NCBI GenBank assembly: GCA_964582985.1
Contig: CAZOUM010000017.1
Location: 1 to 48,264 of the forward strand
DNA length: 48,264 nt
From: CAZQYB01 sp964582985
Lineage (GTDB): Bacteria; Planctomycetota; Phycisphaerae; Sedimentisphaerales; Anaerobacaceae
Reading direction: 5' to 3'
Of this stretch, positions 1 through 8,107 are shown piece by piece. A program made the position numbers and the translations under genes. Positions within the stretch are counted from its first letter, which is position 1. Each line of letters starts with the position of its first letter. Below the pieces are notes generated by a model that was given only the letters and a program-made list of their open reading frames with translations, ran no database searches and was not told the DNA's origin.

Positions 1-194
1 TGGTAGGGGGGCTGGTCAGTTGTCCGGTAATTGCTGTTCCGACCAGCATCGGCACGGGCGCGAACTTTCAGGGGTTGTCGGCACTTTTGACGATGCTCAA
101 TAGCTGCGCTGCGGGTGTCACTGTGGTAAACATCGATAATGGATTCGGGGCCGGTGTGACAGCGACATTGATAAACAGGAAGATAGAGCAGTAA
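1..194 (+). CDS. larB: LarB, nickel-pincer cofactor biosynthesis protein, C-terminal part
   Basis: This is the C-terminal end of a protein whose start lies left of the window; the reading frame begins at base 3 and ends at TAA 192-194. The visible residues include CPVIAVPTSIGTGANFQGL, LLTMLNSCA and VVNIDNGFGAG, which match the end of the LarB/AIR-carboxylase-like family. LarB carboxylates and hydrolyses nicotinic acid adenine dinucleotide in the first step of the nickel-pincer nucleotide cofactor used by lactate racemase and related enzymes. nnrD follows after 19 bases on the same strand, so the two are probably co-transcribed. Only about 63 residues are visible, so the catalytic N-terminal portion cannot be checked. 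Confidence 0.85.
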   Translation, partial: VGGLVSCPVIAVPTSIGTGANFQGLSALLTMLNSCAAGVTVVNIDNGFGAGVTATLINRKIEQ

Positions 195-213
195 GACATT
201 AATTGAAGAAACG

Positions 214-1071
214 ATGGAGACAGTAGACCGTATTCCAAGATTGAAGCCCAGGGCTGTTGGCGCCCACAAGGGCGATTTCGGCAAGGTCTGCATTATAGCG
301 GGCAGTGTGGGTATGAGCGGGGCTGCTGCGCTTGCGGGCAGGTCTGCATTACGGGGCGGTGCCGGACTTGTGCGTGTGGCAACTGCGAAAAGTGTTTTGC
401 CGATAGTTGCCGCGATAGAGCCATCGTTTACTACGATTCCCTTGCCTGAAGATAGTGCCGGTCGAATATCTGCAAAAGCAGTCAGTATCATCCTTAATGC
501 CGTTGCTGATAATGATGTTCTGGCGTTCGGGCCGGGAATTGGTATCAGCCAGGGCTTGCGTTCAATCCTTGAGGTGCTCTTGGTGCAGGAGAACCTGCGT
601 TTGGTTATAGATGCCGACGGCCTAAACAACCTGTGCAGGATAAAAGACTGGCCTGCAAAGTTAAAAGCAAACCTAATTTTGACACCTCATCCCGGCGAAA
701 TAAAGAGACTATGGTCCAGCGTATTCAGAGAACAATTACCGTCTGAGCGCCAAGAACAAGCGGGACAATTAGCGCAGCAGACTAAGGCCATCGTGGTTTT
801 AAAAGGAGCAGGGACGGTTGTTACCGATGGTCAGAAAGCTTATATCAACAAGACTGGCAATCCTGGGATGGCCACGGCTGGCTCTGGCGATGTGTTGACA
901 GGCGTTATAACCGCGCTTATAGGCCAGGGTTTGACCAATTTCGATGCGGCTGTTTTGGGTGTTTATATTCACGGGCTGGCCGGTGACATTGCGGCGAAAA
1001 AAGTGGGCCAGGTCAGTTTGATGGCCACCGATATAGCCGACGCGCTACCTGAAGCTTTCTTGAGAGGTTGA
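214..1071 (+). CDS. nnrD: ADP-dependent (S)-NAD(P)H-hydrate dehydratase
   Basis: The 285-residue protein is a stand-alone YjeF C-terminal (carbohydrate-kinase-like) domain that repairs hydrated NAD(P)H using ADP. Family signatures in order are HKGDFGKVCIIAGS near the N-terminus, LRGGAGLV, LAFGPGIG, VIDADGLNNL, LTPHPGE, VVLKGAGTVV and NPGMATAGSGDVLTG, the last carrying the conserved active-site Asp. The NnrE epimerase domain that is often fused to the N-terminus is absent, so that activity must be encoded elsewhere. The gene follows larB by 19 bases and converges with bioY, leaving 32 bases between the stops. The assignment is firm because all the motifs are present and the length is normal for the single-domain form. 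Confidence 0.93.
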   Translation: METVDRIPRLKPRAVGAHKGDFGKVCIIAGSVGMSGAAALAGRSALRGGAGLVRVATAKSVLPIVAAIEPSFTTIPLPEDSAGRISAKAVSIILNAVADNDVLAFGPGIGISQGLRSILEVLLVQENLRLVIDADGLNNLCRIKDWPAKLKANLILTPHPGEIKRLWSSVFREQLPSERQEQAGQLAQQTKAIVVLKGAGTVVTDGQKAYINKTGNPGMATAGSGDVLTGVITALIGQGLTNFDAAVLGVYIHGLAGDIAAKKVGQVSLMATDIADALPEAFLRG

Positions 1072-1103
1072 TGGTTGTTTTTGGTTGCTGCGTAAGAAAG
1101 GTC

Positions 1104-1721
1104 TCAGGCGCCGTCGCCATTACCCAATCTCTTCCTTCGTCCGAGGTTCAGGATTTTTAGCAGTTTCCAGCCTGAGGGTAAAAGTGCTGCGGCCAGAGCT
1201 ATTTTCAATAAATCGCCGATTATGAAAGGATACAGACCGACCCGCAATACATTGCTGATACCCCGTAGGCAAGATAACCAGAGAAGGCCGCAAGCATAAA
1301 TCACGATGTTGCCCAAGAGCATTGCCGGAATGGTTGTCGAAACTCGCCTGTCCCATCCCCTCTCTGCCAGCAGGCCTACGATATAAGCCGCTGCGACGAA
1401 ACCGACCAGATATCCGCCTGTGAATCCTCGCAGTACTGCAAGGCCGCCCCCCAGTGCGAATACAGGCAGTCCAGCCAGCCCGGCCGTTATGTAAGCAATG
1501 ACAGTGAAGCAACCGCGCCGAGCGCCAAACAGCGCACCTATCATCAGCACTGCGAAGGTCTGCCCAGTGACAGGGACGGGGTTTTTGGGCAGCCATATTT
1601 TGACCTGGGCGCATAAGGCGATTAATAAGGAGCCGGTGATAATGAGAGCGACATCGTAAAAACCGGCGAGCCTTTTATCGCTGGGTCGCAAAAGACCAGC
1701 CATAGTCGCATTTGTCAGCAT
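1104..1721 (-). CDS. bioY: BioY-family biotin transporter, substrate-binding membrane component
   Basis: The 205-residue integral membrane protein has about six hydrophobic segments and BioY hallmarks such as PVPVTGQTFAVLMIGALFG, GLAGLPVFA, GGGLAVLRGFTGGYLVGF and the late FIIGDLLKI. BioY is the S-component of ECF-type vitamin transporters and binds biotin in the membrane; some work without the ATPase module, and no EcfA or EcfT gene is nearby. The biotin ligase gene birA lies far off at 39.4-40.2 kb. Upstream of the start there is a small inverted repeat, ATACT-N6-AGTAT at 1751-1766. It could be an operator, but because the BirA here has no DNA-binding domain, BirA is unlikely to be the repressor. 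Start ATG at 1721; no strong ribosome-binding site is visible. Confidence 0.92.
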   Translation of the reverse strand: MLTNATMAGLLRPSDKRLAGFYDVALIITGSLLIALCAQVKIWLPKNPVPVTGQTFAVLMIGALFGARRGCFTVIAYITAGLAGLPVFALGGGLAVLRGFTGGYLVGFVAAAYIVGLLAERGWDRRVSTTIPAMLLGNIVIYACGLLWLSCLRGISNVLRVGLYPFIIGDLLKIALAAALLPSGWKLLKILNLGRRKRLGNGDGA

Positions 1722-2307
1722 ATCTGTTCTCTGGTCGAAAGTCCTATGAAATACTTGTGTTAGTATCTACCGGGCATCATACATGAAGTTTCTCAGTGCT
1801 CACGTTTGCTTGATACTATATCATCGATGTGGCGGCTGTCGCAAGAGATTTTCCGACGGTTGTTACGGTCCCATATTATCATCGCTGCCAATAGCAGGAT
1901 TTGATGGCCCAAAAACATTTCGATTTGCTGATTTTTGTTCGGTTTTTGTTAGGGTTTTTGCCTGGGTATTACCGATAGAAATACTTGTTGCTGGTATTGC
2001 GCATTTTCGTAGCTGGATAATTGTCAACCGACAGATTTGGGGAAAAAGATGGACAACCGTCCAAACAGGCAAGGAATTGAGCCTTTATGCAGATTTGGGC
2101 CTGGGGGCGATTTTATTTCTGATTGGTCGCCCGATATGCTTCGTGTGTTGCCCCAGCCTTGTTCGAGCGGTCTGGGCAAATTGCTGACGTTGGTGAGGGA
2201 AATCATAACCGCGGTACTTGGCTCAGAGCTTAAGAAGCCTACGGCTGTAGCGCCGAGTGTTCACCGCCTCACGGACCAGTTCCTTGCTGAAGAGGAGAAA
2301 CTAAAAC
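1722..2307. other. Long gene-free stretch between bioY and lexA (divergent promoter region)
   Basis: This 586-base stretch separates the divergent bioY and lexA genes. I see no convincing gene in it. Open frames on the plus strand either have no recognisable content or run out of frame about 250 bases into lexA. The bioY-proximal part is AT-rich and holds the small inverted repeat at 1751-1766. The lexA ribosome-binding site GAGGAG lies near 2292-2297, and a stop codon in the lexA frame at 2302-2304 fixes the lexA start. A GTTC-N7-GTTA direct repeat at 1937-1951 resembles the alphaproteobacterial LexA box by all but one base, but it lies about 360 bases upstream and may be chance. Confidence 0.5.
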
Positions 2308-2970
2308 ATGGAGTTAGGTACAGCCAAGCTGACAAACGAACTTACGCCGCGACAGTTCCAATTGTTGAAAGCAATCGCCGGTTTCGTAGCGAGCCGATGC
2401 TATTCGCCGACGATTGGGGAGCTGGCGTGCGAACTGGGCGTAAGCCGAAGCACCACATTCGAGCATATCGCCGAACTGCGAAAAAAAGGCATACTTTCAG
2501 CCTGCCCGGGCAGGGCTCGCTCTTTGAAACTGACTTCAAGAGCGTGCGAACTGCTTAGCCGGATTGCCGACCACAGTTCGAGCCATCTTGGTGGACCGCC
2601 GACAGGTATACCGCTGGTGGGCAGAGTGGCGGCGGGGTCGCCCATAGAGGCCATAGAAAACAGAGAGCAGGTGGCCCTGAGCACATACTTTGGCAGCGGC
2701 GATGACATATTTGCTCTTGAGGTAACAGGCGATAGTATGCTCGGCGACGATATCCGGGACGGCGATTATGTAATTTGCCGTCGCACCTGCTTTGCTGATA
2801 ACGGGCAATTGGTTATTGCTATCGTTGACAATGAAGAGGCAACGTTGAAAAGGTTCTACAAAGAAAATGGGCGGGTTCGGCTCCAGCCAGCTAATGATGA
2901 TTATGACCCAATTTATTCGGACAACTGCCGTATTGAGGCTGCGGTGGTGGGATTGGTAAGAAAACTTTAG
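2308..2970 (+). CDS. lexA: LexA SOS-response repressor with self-cleaving peptidase domain
   Basis: The 220-residue protein represses DNA-damage genes and cleaves itself when RecA filaments form. Residues 10-70 form the LexA winged-helix DNA-binding domain (LTPRQFQLL, YSPTIGELA, VSRSTTFEHIAEL). The cleavage bond is Ala109-Gly110 in VAAGSP. The catalytic serine is Ser143 in TGDSML and the lysine is Lys181 in EEATLKRF, so all autocleavage residues are present. The start is fixed by GAGGAG ten bases upstream and by an in-frame stop at 2302-2304. The recognition helix differs from the Gram-positive and enterobacterial versions, so the operator sequence cannot be read from the protein. uvrB at 41.2-43.2 kb is a likely regulon member by family. 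Confidence 0.95.
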   Translation: MELGTAKLTNELTPRQFQLLKAIAGFVASRCYSPTIGELACELGVSRSTTFEHIAELRKKGILSACPGRARSLKLTSRACELLSRIADHSSSHLGGPPTGIPLVGRVAAGSPIEAIENREQVALSTYFGSGDDIFALEVTGDSMLGDDIRDGDYVICRRTCFADNGQLVIAIVDNEEATLKRFYKENGRVRLQPANDDYDPIYSDNCRIEAAVVGLVRKL

Positions 2971-2983
2971 CCCAACTTGACAG

Positions 2984-3039
2984 TTAGCGACTTGGCGAGT
3001 TTTAGTTTTCCTTGGTGGGAAGCACCGGCGAGTCGCTAA
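2984..3039. terminator. Inverted repeat between convergent lexA and cysteine-cluster gene
   Basis: Perfect 9-base arms TTAGCGACT (2984-2992) and AGTCGCTAA (3031-3039) enclose 38 bases that hold a second small hairpin GGTG-N5-CACC. The element lies between two convergent genes and overlaps the stop codon of the minus-strand gene. It is placed as a bidirectional terminator would be, but there is no clean run of T after either arm, so the terminator call is tentative. Confidence 0.4.
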
Positions 3040-3869
3040 TTTGAAGCAACTGCTGGTGTAGAATTTTTGTAAGCCATCACTTTTAGGATATCGACAAATC
3101 GCTCGACCATCATAATTGCAGGCCATGTTCGTTGGTGACGCTGCAGATTCTCTTGCGCCCAGGGCAATGCGAGCGGCAGCATCACGGCTTCTGCGCACGT
3201 ACCCTCAAGGTCACCGGCCAATTGACCAAGGGCCTCGAGAACGCTTACCGGCATCGTCACCATCTGCGACTGAACCATACATTCAGTTTCACACGGTAAT
3301 CCTGACCCGGTTACAAAGTGTTCACGGCAGGCAGTTGGCCTTTGCTCGTATATTGTGCACAGTCCGCCGGACAAGAATGGGCAAGGCAGTTTAAGCCCTG
3401 CATACCAGCTGCTAAGTTGGCGTACCTGGTTCGGACTGTTTGTTGTTGAGTGTACGTCAAAGCTTTCGGGCATGTCATCGAGAATCTTTCTTGATGCGTC
3501 AAGACATAACCGCAATACAGCTTTGCTTTGGTCTGCCGGCATGTCCAGTACTTCTTCCCTCATGCTAAAGGCCTCGGGGACCGAGAGGGGAACGAGGTAG
3601 CTGCAACAGGCTGAACAACCTTTGCAACATGGAACAAACTTTTGCTCTTTGCGGAGCTTGTCTACAACCACCGAGACCAATTTTGTGGAAAGTGTGCGTG
3701 CGAGAGGTACTATATCTGCCAACGTGGCCTGTCTCTGGGCGGCACTAATACGAAGGTGTACGAGCTCGCCAAGAATATCAAGTTCAAGACCGATAATCTT
3801 TGCGTCACCACCGAGACTGTTTGCTTCATTGGGGTCGCCTAACAGAGTGATAGGTGGATTCTCAACCAT
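3036..3869 (-). CDS. YkgJ-family cysteine-cluster protein
   Basis: The 277-residue protein carries the CCxxCxxCC signature (Cys81, Cys82, Cys85, Cys88, Cys89 in CCKGCSACC) followed by CPFLSGGLC and EQRPTACREHF, the pattern of the YkgJ / UPF0153 family. These proteins are thought to bind zinc or an iron-sulfur cluster; no reaction is established for most members. The first 75 residues are predicted helical and have no match I recognise, so the protein is longer than the minimal YkgJ domain of about 100 residues. It is transcribed toward lexA, and the stop lies inside the inverted repeat 2984-3039. The family call is good; the function is unknown. Confidence 0.8.
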   Translation of the reverse strand: MVENPPITLLGDPNEANSLGGDAKIIGLELDILGELVHLRISAAQRQATLADIVPLARTLSTKLVSVVVDKLRKEQKFVPCCKGCSACCSYLVPLSVPEAFSMREEVLDMPADQSKAVLRLCLDASRKILDDMPESFDVHSTTNSPNQVRQLSSWYAGLKLPCPFLSGGLCTIYEQRPTACREHFVTGSGLPCETECMVQSQMVTMPVSVLEALGQLAGDLEGTCAEAVMLPLALPWAQENLQRHQRTWPAIMMVERFVDILKVMAYKNSTPAVASN

Positions 3870-4227
3870 TAATCGTCGTCCAATTCCGGCGTTCGTGCTT
3901 TTCTAAACGCGGATTATCGGATTTAAGAAAAACTCGTATTCCAGGCTCCTGCTTCAAAACAGGGCGGCGGATATATATATATCGGATAATCGACAGCAGC
4001 GCTTGATTTGGCAATCCGGATAATTAGCCCGAATGTTTGAAAGTGGTTTGATGGCAGCCTCAGCATTTGTAATATTGGACCAAGCTTTACGGAGTTCTTT
4101 TTGCCTTGGGGTGGAAGGTTCAAAGGGTCCGGGTCCGCATGCAACCTTGTCGGAACAGTGGCAGAAAATATCGGTCAGGCTCTCTTGGTTGCCCAATAGG
4201 AATTATGGTGGTGTGAGGTTCGGATTG
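3870..4227. other. Gene-free stretch with short TA repeat
   Basis: These 358 bases lie upstream of the cysteine-cluster gene and downstream of the hydrolase gene, both on the minus strand. A run of alternating TA occurs at about 3973-3984. A minus-strand open frame of about 80 residues exists at 3954-4196, but it begins only with TTG, has no ribosome-binding site and resembles nothing I know, so I do not call it. No terminator or RNA gene is visible. Confidence 0.4.
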
Positions 4228-5145
4228 CTATGAGGCCTGTTGGCGAAAAGATTCATCTTTATATTTTTCCAAGAATTTCAGCCACTTTGTCCAGGCCTTT
4301 TTGTAAATTTCGCTGGACACCAAAAAGCCATCGTTGTGGCTGCCGAAAATCTCGACAAACTCTTTGGGCTCGTTCGCAGCTTCGTACAGTTCCAGACCAA
4401 ACTCGAAGGGCACAACTTCATCGTTTTTGCTGTGAATTATCATCACCGGAATTTTAACATCCTTGATGTAATCGATTGTGTTGTAGCTGAAGCTTGCAAA
4501 CCACCGCACGGGCATATAAGGATAGAATTTCCTGCCTATTTCAATGTAGGAGGTAAAAGTGCTCTCGATAATCAATGCTTTTGCTTCGACTTTGCTTATC
4601 AATTGTGCCGCAATACTTCCTCCCAACGACCTGCCAAAGACAATAATTTTATCCGGCGGCACTTTCTTTTCTTCGGTCAGCCATTTGTATGCAGCCTGGG
4701 CATCCAGGTACGTTCCCTCCTCAGTTGGTTTGTCTTCGCTGGTGCCGTAACCGCGGTAGTCAAAGATGAAGCAATTTAATCCGAGGTTATAGAAGAAGTT
4801 TATACTGTCCAAACGGTGCATTATATTGCCGCCATTGCCGTGGCAGAAGAGGACCGTCAACTGCGAATTTTCCGCGGGTCCCGTTAGAAGTGAATCACCA
4901 GGCTGGACTGACGCAGCTTTAGTCCGGACTTCTAACGGGGCGGGAATATACCAGGCGCTGAGTTGCAGGCCGTCGGCAGTTTTGAAGACTACGCCTTCGA
5001 AATCCAGTCCCAGTTCGTCCGGCGTATATTGAATGTCCCGGACAGGGCCGTACAGAAACTTCGGCTGCATAGAATAGAGTATCAGCGCGTAGCCGCAATA
5101 GGCGGCAAACAAAACCGCAATGACAGATATCAACAACGAGCCCAT
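4228..5145 (-). CDS. Membrane-anchored alpha/beta hydrolase (Bem46/ABHD13-like serine hydrolase)
   Basis: From ATG at 5145 the protein has 305 residues. One N-terminal membrane segment (residues 2-25) is followed by an alpha/beta hydrolase fold. The oxyanion-hole region is FCHGNGGN, the nucleophile elbow is GRSLGG with Ser173, and the other triad members are probably Asp242 (SKNDEVVP) and His270 (GSHNDGF). The pattern is closest to the Bem46/ABHD12-13 group, a single-pass serine hydrolase family of uncertain substrate. An earlier TTG start at 5217 is possible but has no ribosome-binding site. Residues 70-89 are an unusual insertion encoded by a 60-bp element with perfect inverted ends, placed just before the first core strand, where relatives have a short linker. 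ispG is divergent. Confidence 0.85.
   Translation of the reverse strand: MGSLLISVIAVLFAAYCGYALILYSMQPKFLYGPVRDIQYTPDELGLDFEGVVFKTADGLQLSAWYIPAPLEVRTKAASVQPGDSLLTGPAENSQLTVLFCHGNGGNIMHRLDSINFFYNLGLNCFIFDYRGYGTSEDKPTEEGTYLDAQAAYKWLTEEKKVPPDKIIVFGRSLGGSIAAQLISKVEAKALIIESTFTSYIEIGRKFYPYMPVRWFASFSYNTIDYIKDVKIPVMIIHSKNDEVVPFEFGLELYEAANEPKEFVEIFGSHNDGFLVSSEIYKKAWTKWLKFLEKYKDESFRQQAS
4880..4939. repeat. 60-bp palindromic element inside the hydrolase gene
   Basis: Perfect 12-base arms CCCGTTAGAAGT (4880-4891) and ACTTCTAACGGG (4928-4939) flank 36 bases that contain a second inverted pair, GGACT (4905-4909) and AGTCC (4921-4925). The element is exactly 60 bases, or 20 codons, and leaves the reading frame open. 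It adds about 20 residues (70-89) to the hydrolase. I found no second copy in this window. Confidence 0.75.
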
Positions 5146-5231
5146 AGCAATAATCAATAATGAACGGTCAGTAGCACAGCGAAGCGATATTTTAATTTGC
5201 TCTGAGAGATAAAACAAGCTACAATTTCGAT

Positions 5232-6290
5232 ATGATTAAGAGAAGAAAAACGACAACAGTCAAGGTTGGCTCGGTGAAAATCGGTTCCTCTGCTCCAATA
5301 GTTATTCAGTCGATGACGAAGGCGCCTACGGTTGATATTGCCGCTTGTGTAAGGCAAATAGAGCAGCTTATCCTGGCGGGCTGCCGATTAGTCAGAATCG
5401 CTGTTCCGAGGCGTGCTGATACCGTTGCCTTTGCAAAAATTGTTCAGAAGGTATCTGTCCCCTTAGTTGCCGATGTTCATTTTAGTCCCAATCGAGCTGT
5501 TGAGGCGATAGAGGGCGGAGCTGCCAAGGTGAGACTCAACCCCGGGAATATAAAGAAGCGCAAAGACATCCTGCGAATAATAGACGCAGCCAGGATGCAC
5601 GGAGCGGCTATCCGGATTGGGGTCAACGAAGCAAGCATTCGCGACCTGAGAAAGCAGGATGTTCCCATCCAAAAGCGAACCGCTTTGATGGTGATGGAAA
5701 TGAGAAAGTATGTGCGACTGTTTGAGAATCGGAATTTTACACAATTGGTCCTTAGTGCGAAGAGCAGCGATGCCCTTAGGACGGTCGAGGTCAATCGCCG
5801 TATCGCTGAAGTCTTCGATTATCCGCTTCACCTTGGGCTGACACATGCGGGTTTGCCCGAAGATGCCCAGATACCTTCGGCGATTGCGGTGGGCGCGCTG
5901 CTTACTGAAGGTATTGGTGACACCATCAGGGTAAGCTGTGCCGGCAATCCTGTCGTGGAAACGGAAATTGCAAAACGGATTCTGATTGCTCTTGGCTTGT
6001 ACGAACGTTCAAAGCCGGAGTTGATAGTTTGCCCAACGTGTGGTCGGGCCGAACTTGATGTGGTCAAGCTTGCCCGGCGAGTTAAAAAAGCCCTGGCCGG
6101 CATTAATAAACCGGTGCGTATCGCTGTGATGGGCTGTGTTGTCAACGGCCCGGGTGAAGCTGCTGATGCCGACCTGGCCGTCTGCGGTGCAAAGAATAAA
6201 GCCTACCTCTATCGAAATGGCCGAAAAATATCAGTAGTACCTGAAGCGAAAGTCATTCCAGAGTTACTAAGACAATTAAACAAACTCTGA
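5232..6290 (+). CDS. ispG: 4-hydroxy-3-methylbut-2-en-1-yl diphosphate synthase (IspG/GcpE)
   Basis: The 352-residue enzyme reduces methylerythritol cyclodiphosphate to HMBPP, the penultimate step of the MEP isoprenoid pathway, using a 4Fe-4S cluster. Visible signatures are IQSMTKAPTVD, GCRLVRIAVP, LVADVHFSP, VRLNPGNI, the cluster ligands in VCPTCGR near residue 267 and the third cysteine and Glu in MGCVVNGPGEA near residue 300. The length is that of the compact bacterial form, without the large insert of plant and some other bacterial enzymes. It starts with ATG 14 bases past the divergent hydrolase TTG and is followed after four bases by a membrane-protein gene, which suggests one transcript. 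Confidence 0.95.
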   Translation: MIKRRKTTTVKVGSVKIGSSAPIVIQSMTKAPTVDIAACVRQIEQLILAGCRLVRIAVPRRADTVAFAKIVQKVSVPLVADVHFSPNRAVEAIEGGAAKVRLNPGNIKKRKDILRIIDAARMHGAAIRIGVNEASIRDLRKQDVPIQKRTALMVMEMRKYVRLFENRNFTQLVLSAKSSDALRTVEVNRRIAEVFDYPLHLGLTHAGLPEDAQIPSAIAVGALLTEGIGDTIRVSCAGNPVVETEIAKRILIALGLYERSKPELIVCPTCGRAELDVVKLARRVKKALAGINKPVRIAVMGCVVNGPGEAADADLAVCGAKNKAYLYRNGRKISVVPEAKVIPELLRQLNKL

Positions 6291-6294
6291 CAAT

Positions 6295-6999
6295 ATGTGC
6301 ACTCAAGTAAAACTACCCGATACGCGTGGCGCAACTCTGAAAACAACGTTGGAACGATTTTGTGTTGTCGTTCTGTTAAGCATTGCTTTTGCGTATATCG
6401 AAGCGGCGGTGGTTGTCTATTTGCGGGAAATCTTTCATCCCGATGGTTTTATGTTTCCGCTGCGCGAATTTCCCCTCAGCGAAAACTGGAATATTCTTCT
6501 GACCGAGGTCGGCAGAGAAGCGGCCACATTGGTTGTGATATTGACGGGTTCCTGGCTGGCCGGACGAAGCTTTCAGCAGCGATTTGCCTATTTTATGGTA
6601 ATCTTCGCAATCTGGGATATCTTCTACTACGTGTGGCTCAAGGTTCTCATCAACTGGCCCGGCTCAATTATGGATTGGGACATTCTGTTTTTGATACCGA
6701 TGACCTGGGCTTCGCCGGTGCTGGCACCGATACTTGTCTCAATTATATTGCTTTTGTTTGCGATAATCATACTCTATCGCTGTTCTTGTGGTATGCCGTT
6801 GAAAGTAACGCAGATAGACTGGTTTGGTTTTTCCCTTGCTGCTTTGGCGGTGATTGCCTCTTTTTGTATTGCCGGCCTACATATCAGAAGGCCGGATTTT
6901 CAATCGCATTTCTATTGGTGGCTGTATGCTCTGGGTGGCACAGTCGCACTGGCGGTGTTTTTCAAATGTCTTTTGAAATCTAAATACTCTGCCGGCTAA
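6295..6999 (+). CDS. Hypothetical integral membrane protein, about six membrane segments
   Basis: The 234-residue protein is strongly hydrophobic. Likely membrane segments lie near residues 20-45, 68-92, 98-120, 130-165, 178-198 and 205-228. The first segment contains acidic Glu in AYIEAAVVVYLRE, and aromatic-rich stretches such as WDIFYYVWLKVL and HFYWWLYALGG are notable. I recognise no named family. The gene starts four bases after the ispG stop and is almost certainly co-transcribed with it, but nothing in the sequence ties it to isoprenoid synthesis. It ends four bases from the end of the convergent PIN/TRAM gene. The coding call is secure; the function is not. Confidence 0.8.
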   Translation: MCTQVKLPDTRGATLKTTLERFCVVVLLSIAFAYIEAAVVVYLREIFHPDGFMFPLREFPLSENWNILLTEVGREAATLVVILTGSWLAGRSFQQRFAYFMVIFAIWDIFYYVWLKVLINWPGSIMDWDILFLIPMTWASPVLAPILVSIILLLFAIIILYRCSCGMPLKVTQIDWFGFSLAALAVIASFCIAGLHIRRPDFQSHFYWWLYALGGTVALAVFFKCLLKSKYSAG

Positions 7000-7003
7000 T
7001 TTC

Positions 7004-8107
7004 TTAACTGTTCTGTGACCTGTTGGTTCTGCTCGCGGCTCTATGAGATGAATGTCTTTTGCTGTTATTTTCCTTCTCTGCGTAACGTTCGAATTTACCG
7101 AAAATCATCTTACCGGCTGAGGTCTGCAGTGAGCTTGTTACGGTAATGGTCACTTCCCGGCCAATCTTGTTGTAGGCGTCCTCGACAACAATCATTGTGC
7201 CATCGGGCAGATAGCCGATACCCTGTTGTGCTTCTTCGCCGGGCTTAATGATTCTTACTTGCATAGTTTCACCCGGCAGAGCGATTGCCTTTAATGAATT
7301 GGCCAAATCGTTTATATTCATTACATCCACCTCGCGGACTTGTGCGACCTTGGTGAGGTTGTAATCGGTCGTTGTCAAACGCCCATTGCAGTGTTTGGTG
7401 AACATCACCAGTTTCTGGTCGACATTTTTGACCTCCTCCACCTCAGGAATCATCGTATCATCAATCTCTATGTCGATGGCAGAGTCGGTTTGCATCCTGT
7501 TGAGTATATCAAGTCCGCGTCTTCCGCGGTTTCGCTTGAGCTTGTCGGCTGAATCCGCAATTAATTGCAGTTCGTTGAGCACAAAACGCGGGACAACCAG
7601 TGGAGCGTCAAACGTTTTACTTTGATACAGGTCTGCGATGCGTCCATCAACGATTGCCGATGTATCCAGAATCAGAGGCCGAGCCCCCTTAGTTTGTTTT
7701 GCGAATTCGACATAAGGAATTACAAAGCGCACATCGTCCTTTGTCTGAATCACTATACTGATGATGAGATAACATACACAAATTCCCATCGACCATTTGA
7801 TTCCTTGAATCGCAGTATCGCTTAAGCCCAATTTATAAATGCTATTAATTAGCTCCACTACCGGTGCCAGCGCCCAACTGATGAATATACCCACGAGAAG
7901 GCCAAAAAAGACGCCGGCCAAAGCTGCCAGCGACTTTTTCGGCGTGAAAAAGTCTATGGAAAATGCGATAAGTGCTAACGCCAAACCGGTCCAAAGGATT
8001 ACATGAAAACTTACTTTGTCGTCGGAAATTGATGGGGAACTGATATTAAGGAATAAAGCGGCTAAGATGATGATGATGAAGATGGCTCTGAAAATATTGA
8101 GTAACAT
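7004..8107 (-). CDS. Membrane-anchored PIN-TRAM domain protein (YacL-like putative RNase)
   Basis: The 367-residue protein has four N-terminal membrane segments (about residues 2-24, 30-50, 58-88, 102-120), then a PIN nuclease domain beginning LILDTSAIVDGRIADL, with acidic metal ligands also in NELQLIAD and TTDYNLTK. A TRAM domain follows (about residues 275-350: GEEAQQGIGYLPDGTMIVVE, IGREVTITV). This order is that of the YacL family found in Firmicutes, cyanobacteria and planctomycetes, believed to be membrane-bound RNA-binding nucleases. A strong ribosome-binding site GGGAGG precedes ATG by about nine bases. The basic C-terminal tail is rich in Ser, Arg and His. The convergent membrane-protein gene ends four bases away. 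Confidence 0.9.
   Translation of the reverse strand: MLLNIFRAIFIIIILAALFLNISSPSISDDKVSFHVILWTGLALALIAFSIDFFTPKKSLAALAGVFFGLLVGIFISWALAPVVELINSIYKLGLSDTAIQGIKWSMGICVCYLIISIVIQTKDDVRFVIPYVEFAKQTKGARPLILDTSAIVDGRIADLYQSKTFDAPLVVPRFVLNELQLIADSADKLKRNRGRRGLDILNRMQTDSAIDIEIDDTMIPEVEEVKNVDQKLVMFTKHCNGRLTTTDYNLTKVAQVREVDVMNINDLANSLKAIALPGETMQVRIIKPGEEAQQGIGYLPDGTMIVVEDAYNKIGREVTITVTSSLQTSAGKMIFGKFERYAEKENNSKRHSSHRAASRTNRSQNS

Noticed and set aside
1937..1951. GTTC-N7-GTTA resembling a LexA box upstream of lexA
   Set aside because: One mismatch, no second copy near uvrB, and about 360 bases from the gene; too weak to call a site.
1783..2558. Open frames between bioY and lexA, including one running into lexA in another frame
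   Set aside because: No recognisable content, weak starts, and the longer one overlaps lexA by about 250 bases; lexA itself is secure.
3973..3984. Alternating TA run
   Set aside because: Simple-sequence tract; no sign of function.
3954..4196. Minus-strand open frame of about 80 residues
   Set aside because: Starts only at TTG without a ribosome-binding site; no family resemblance.
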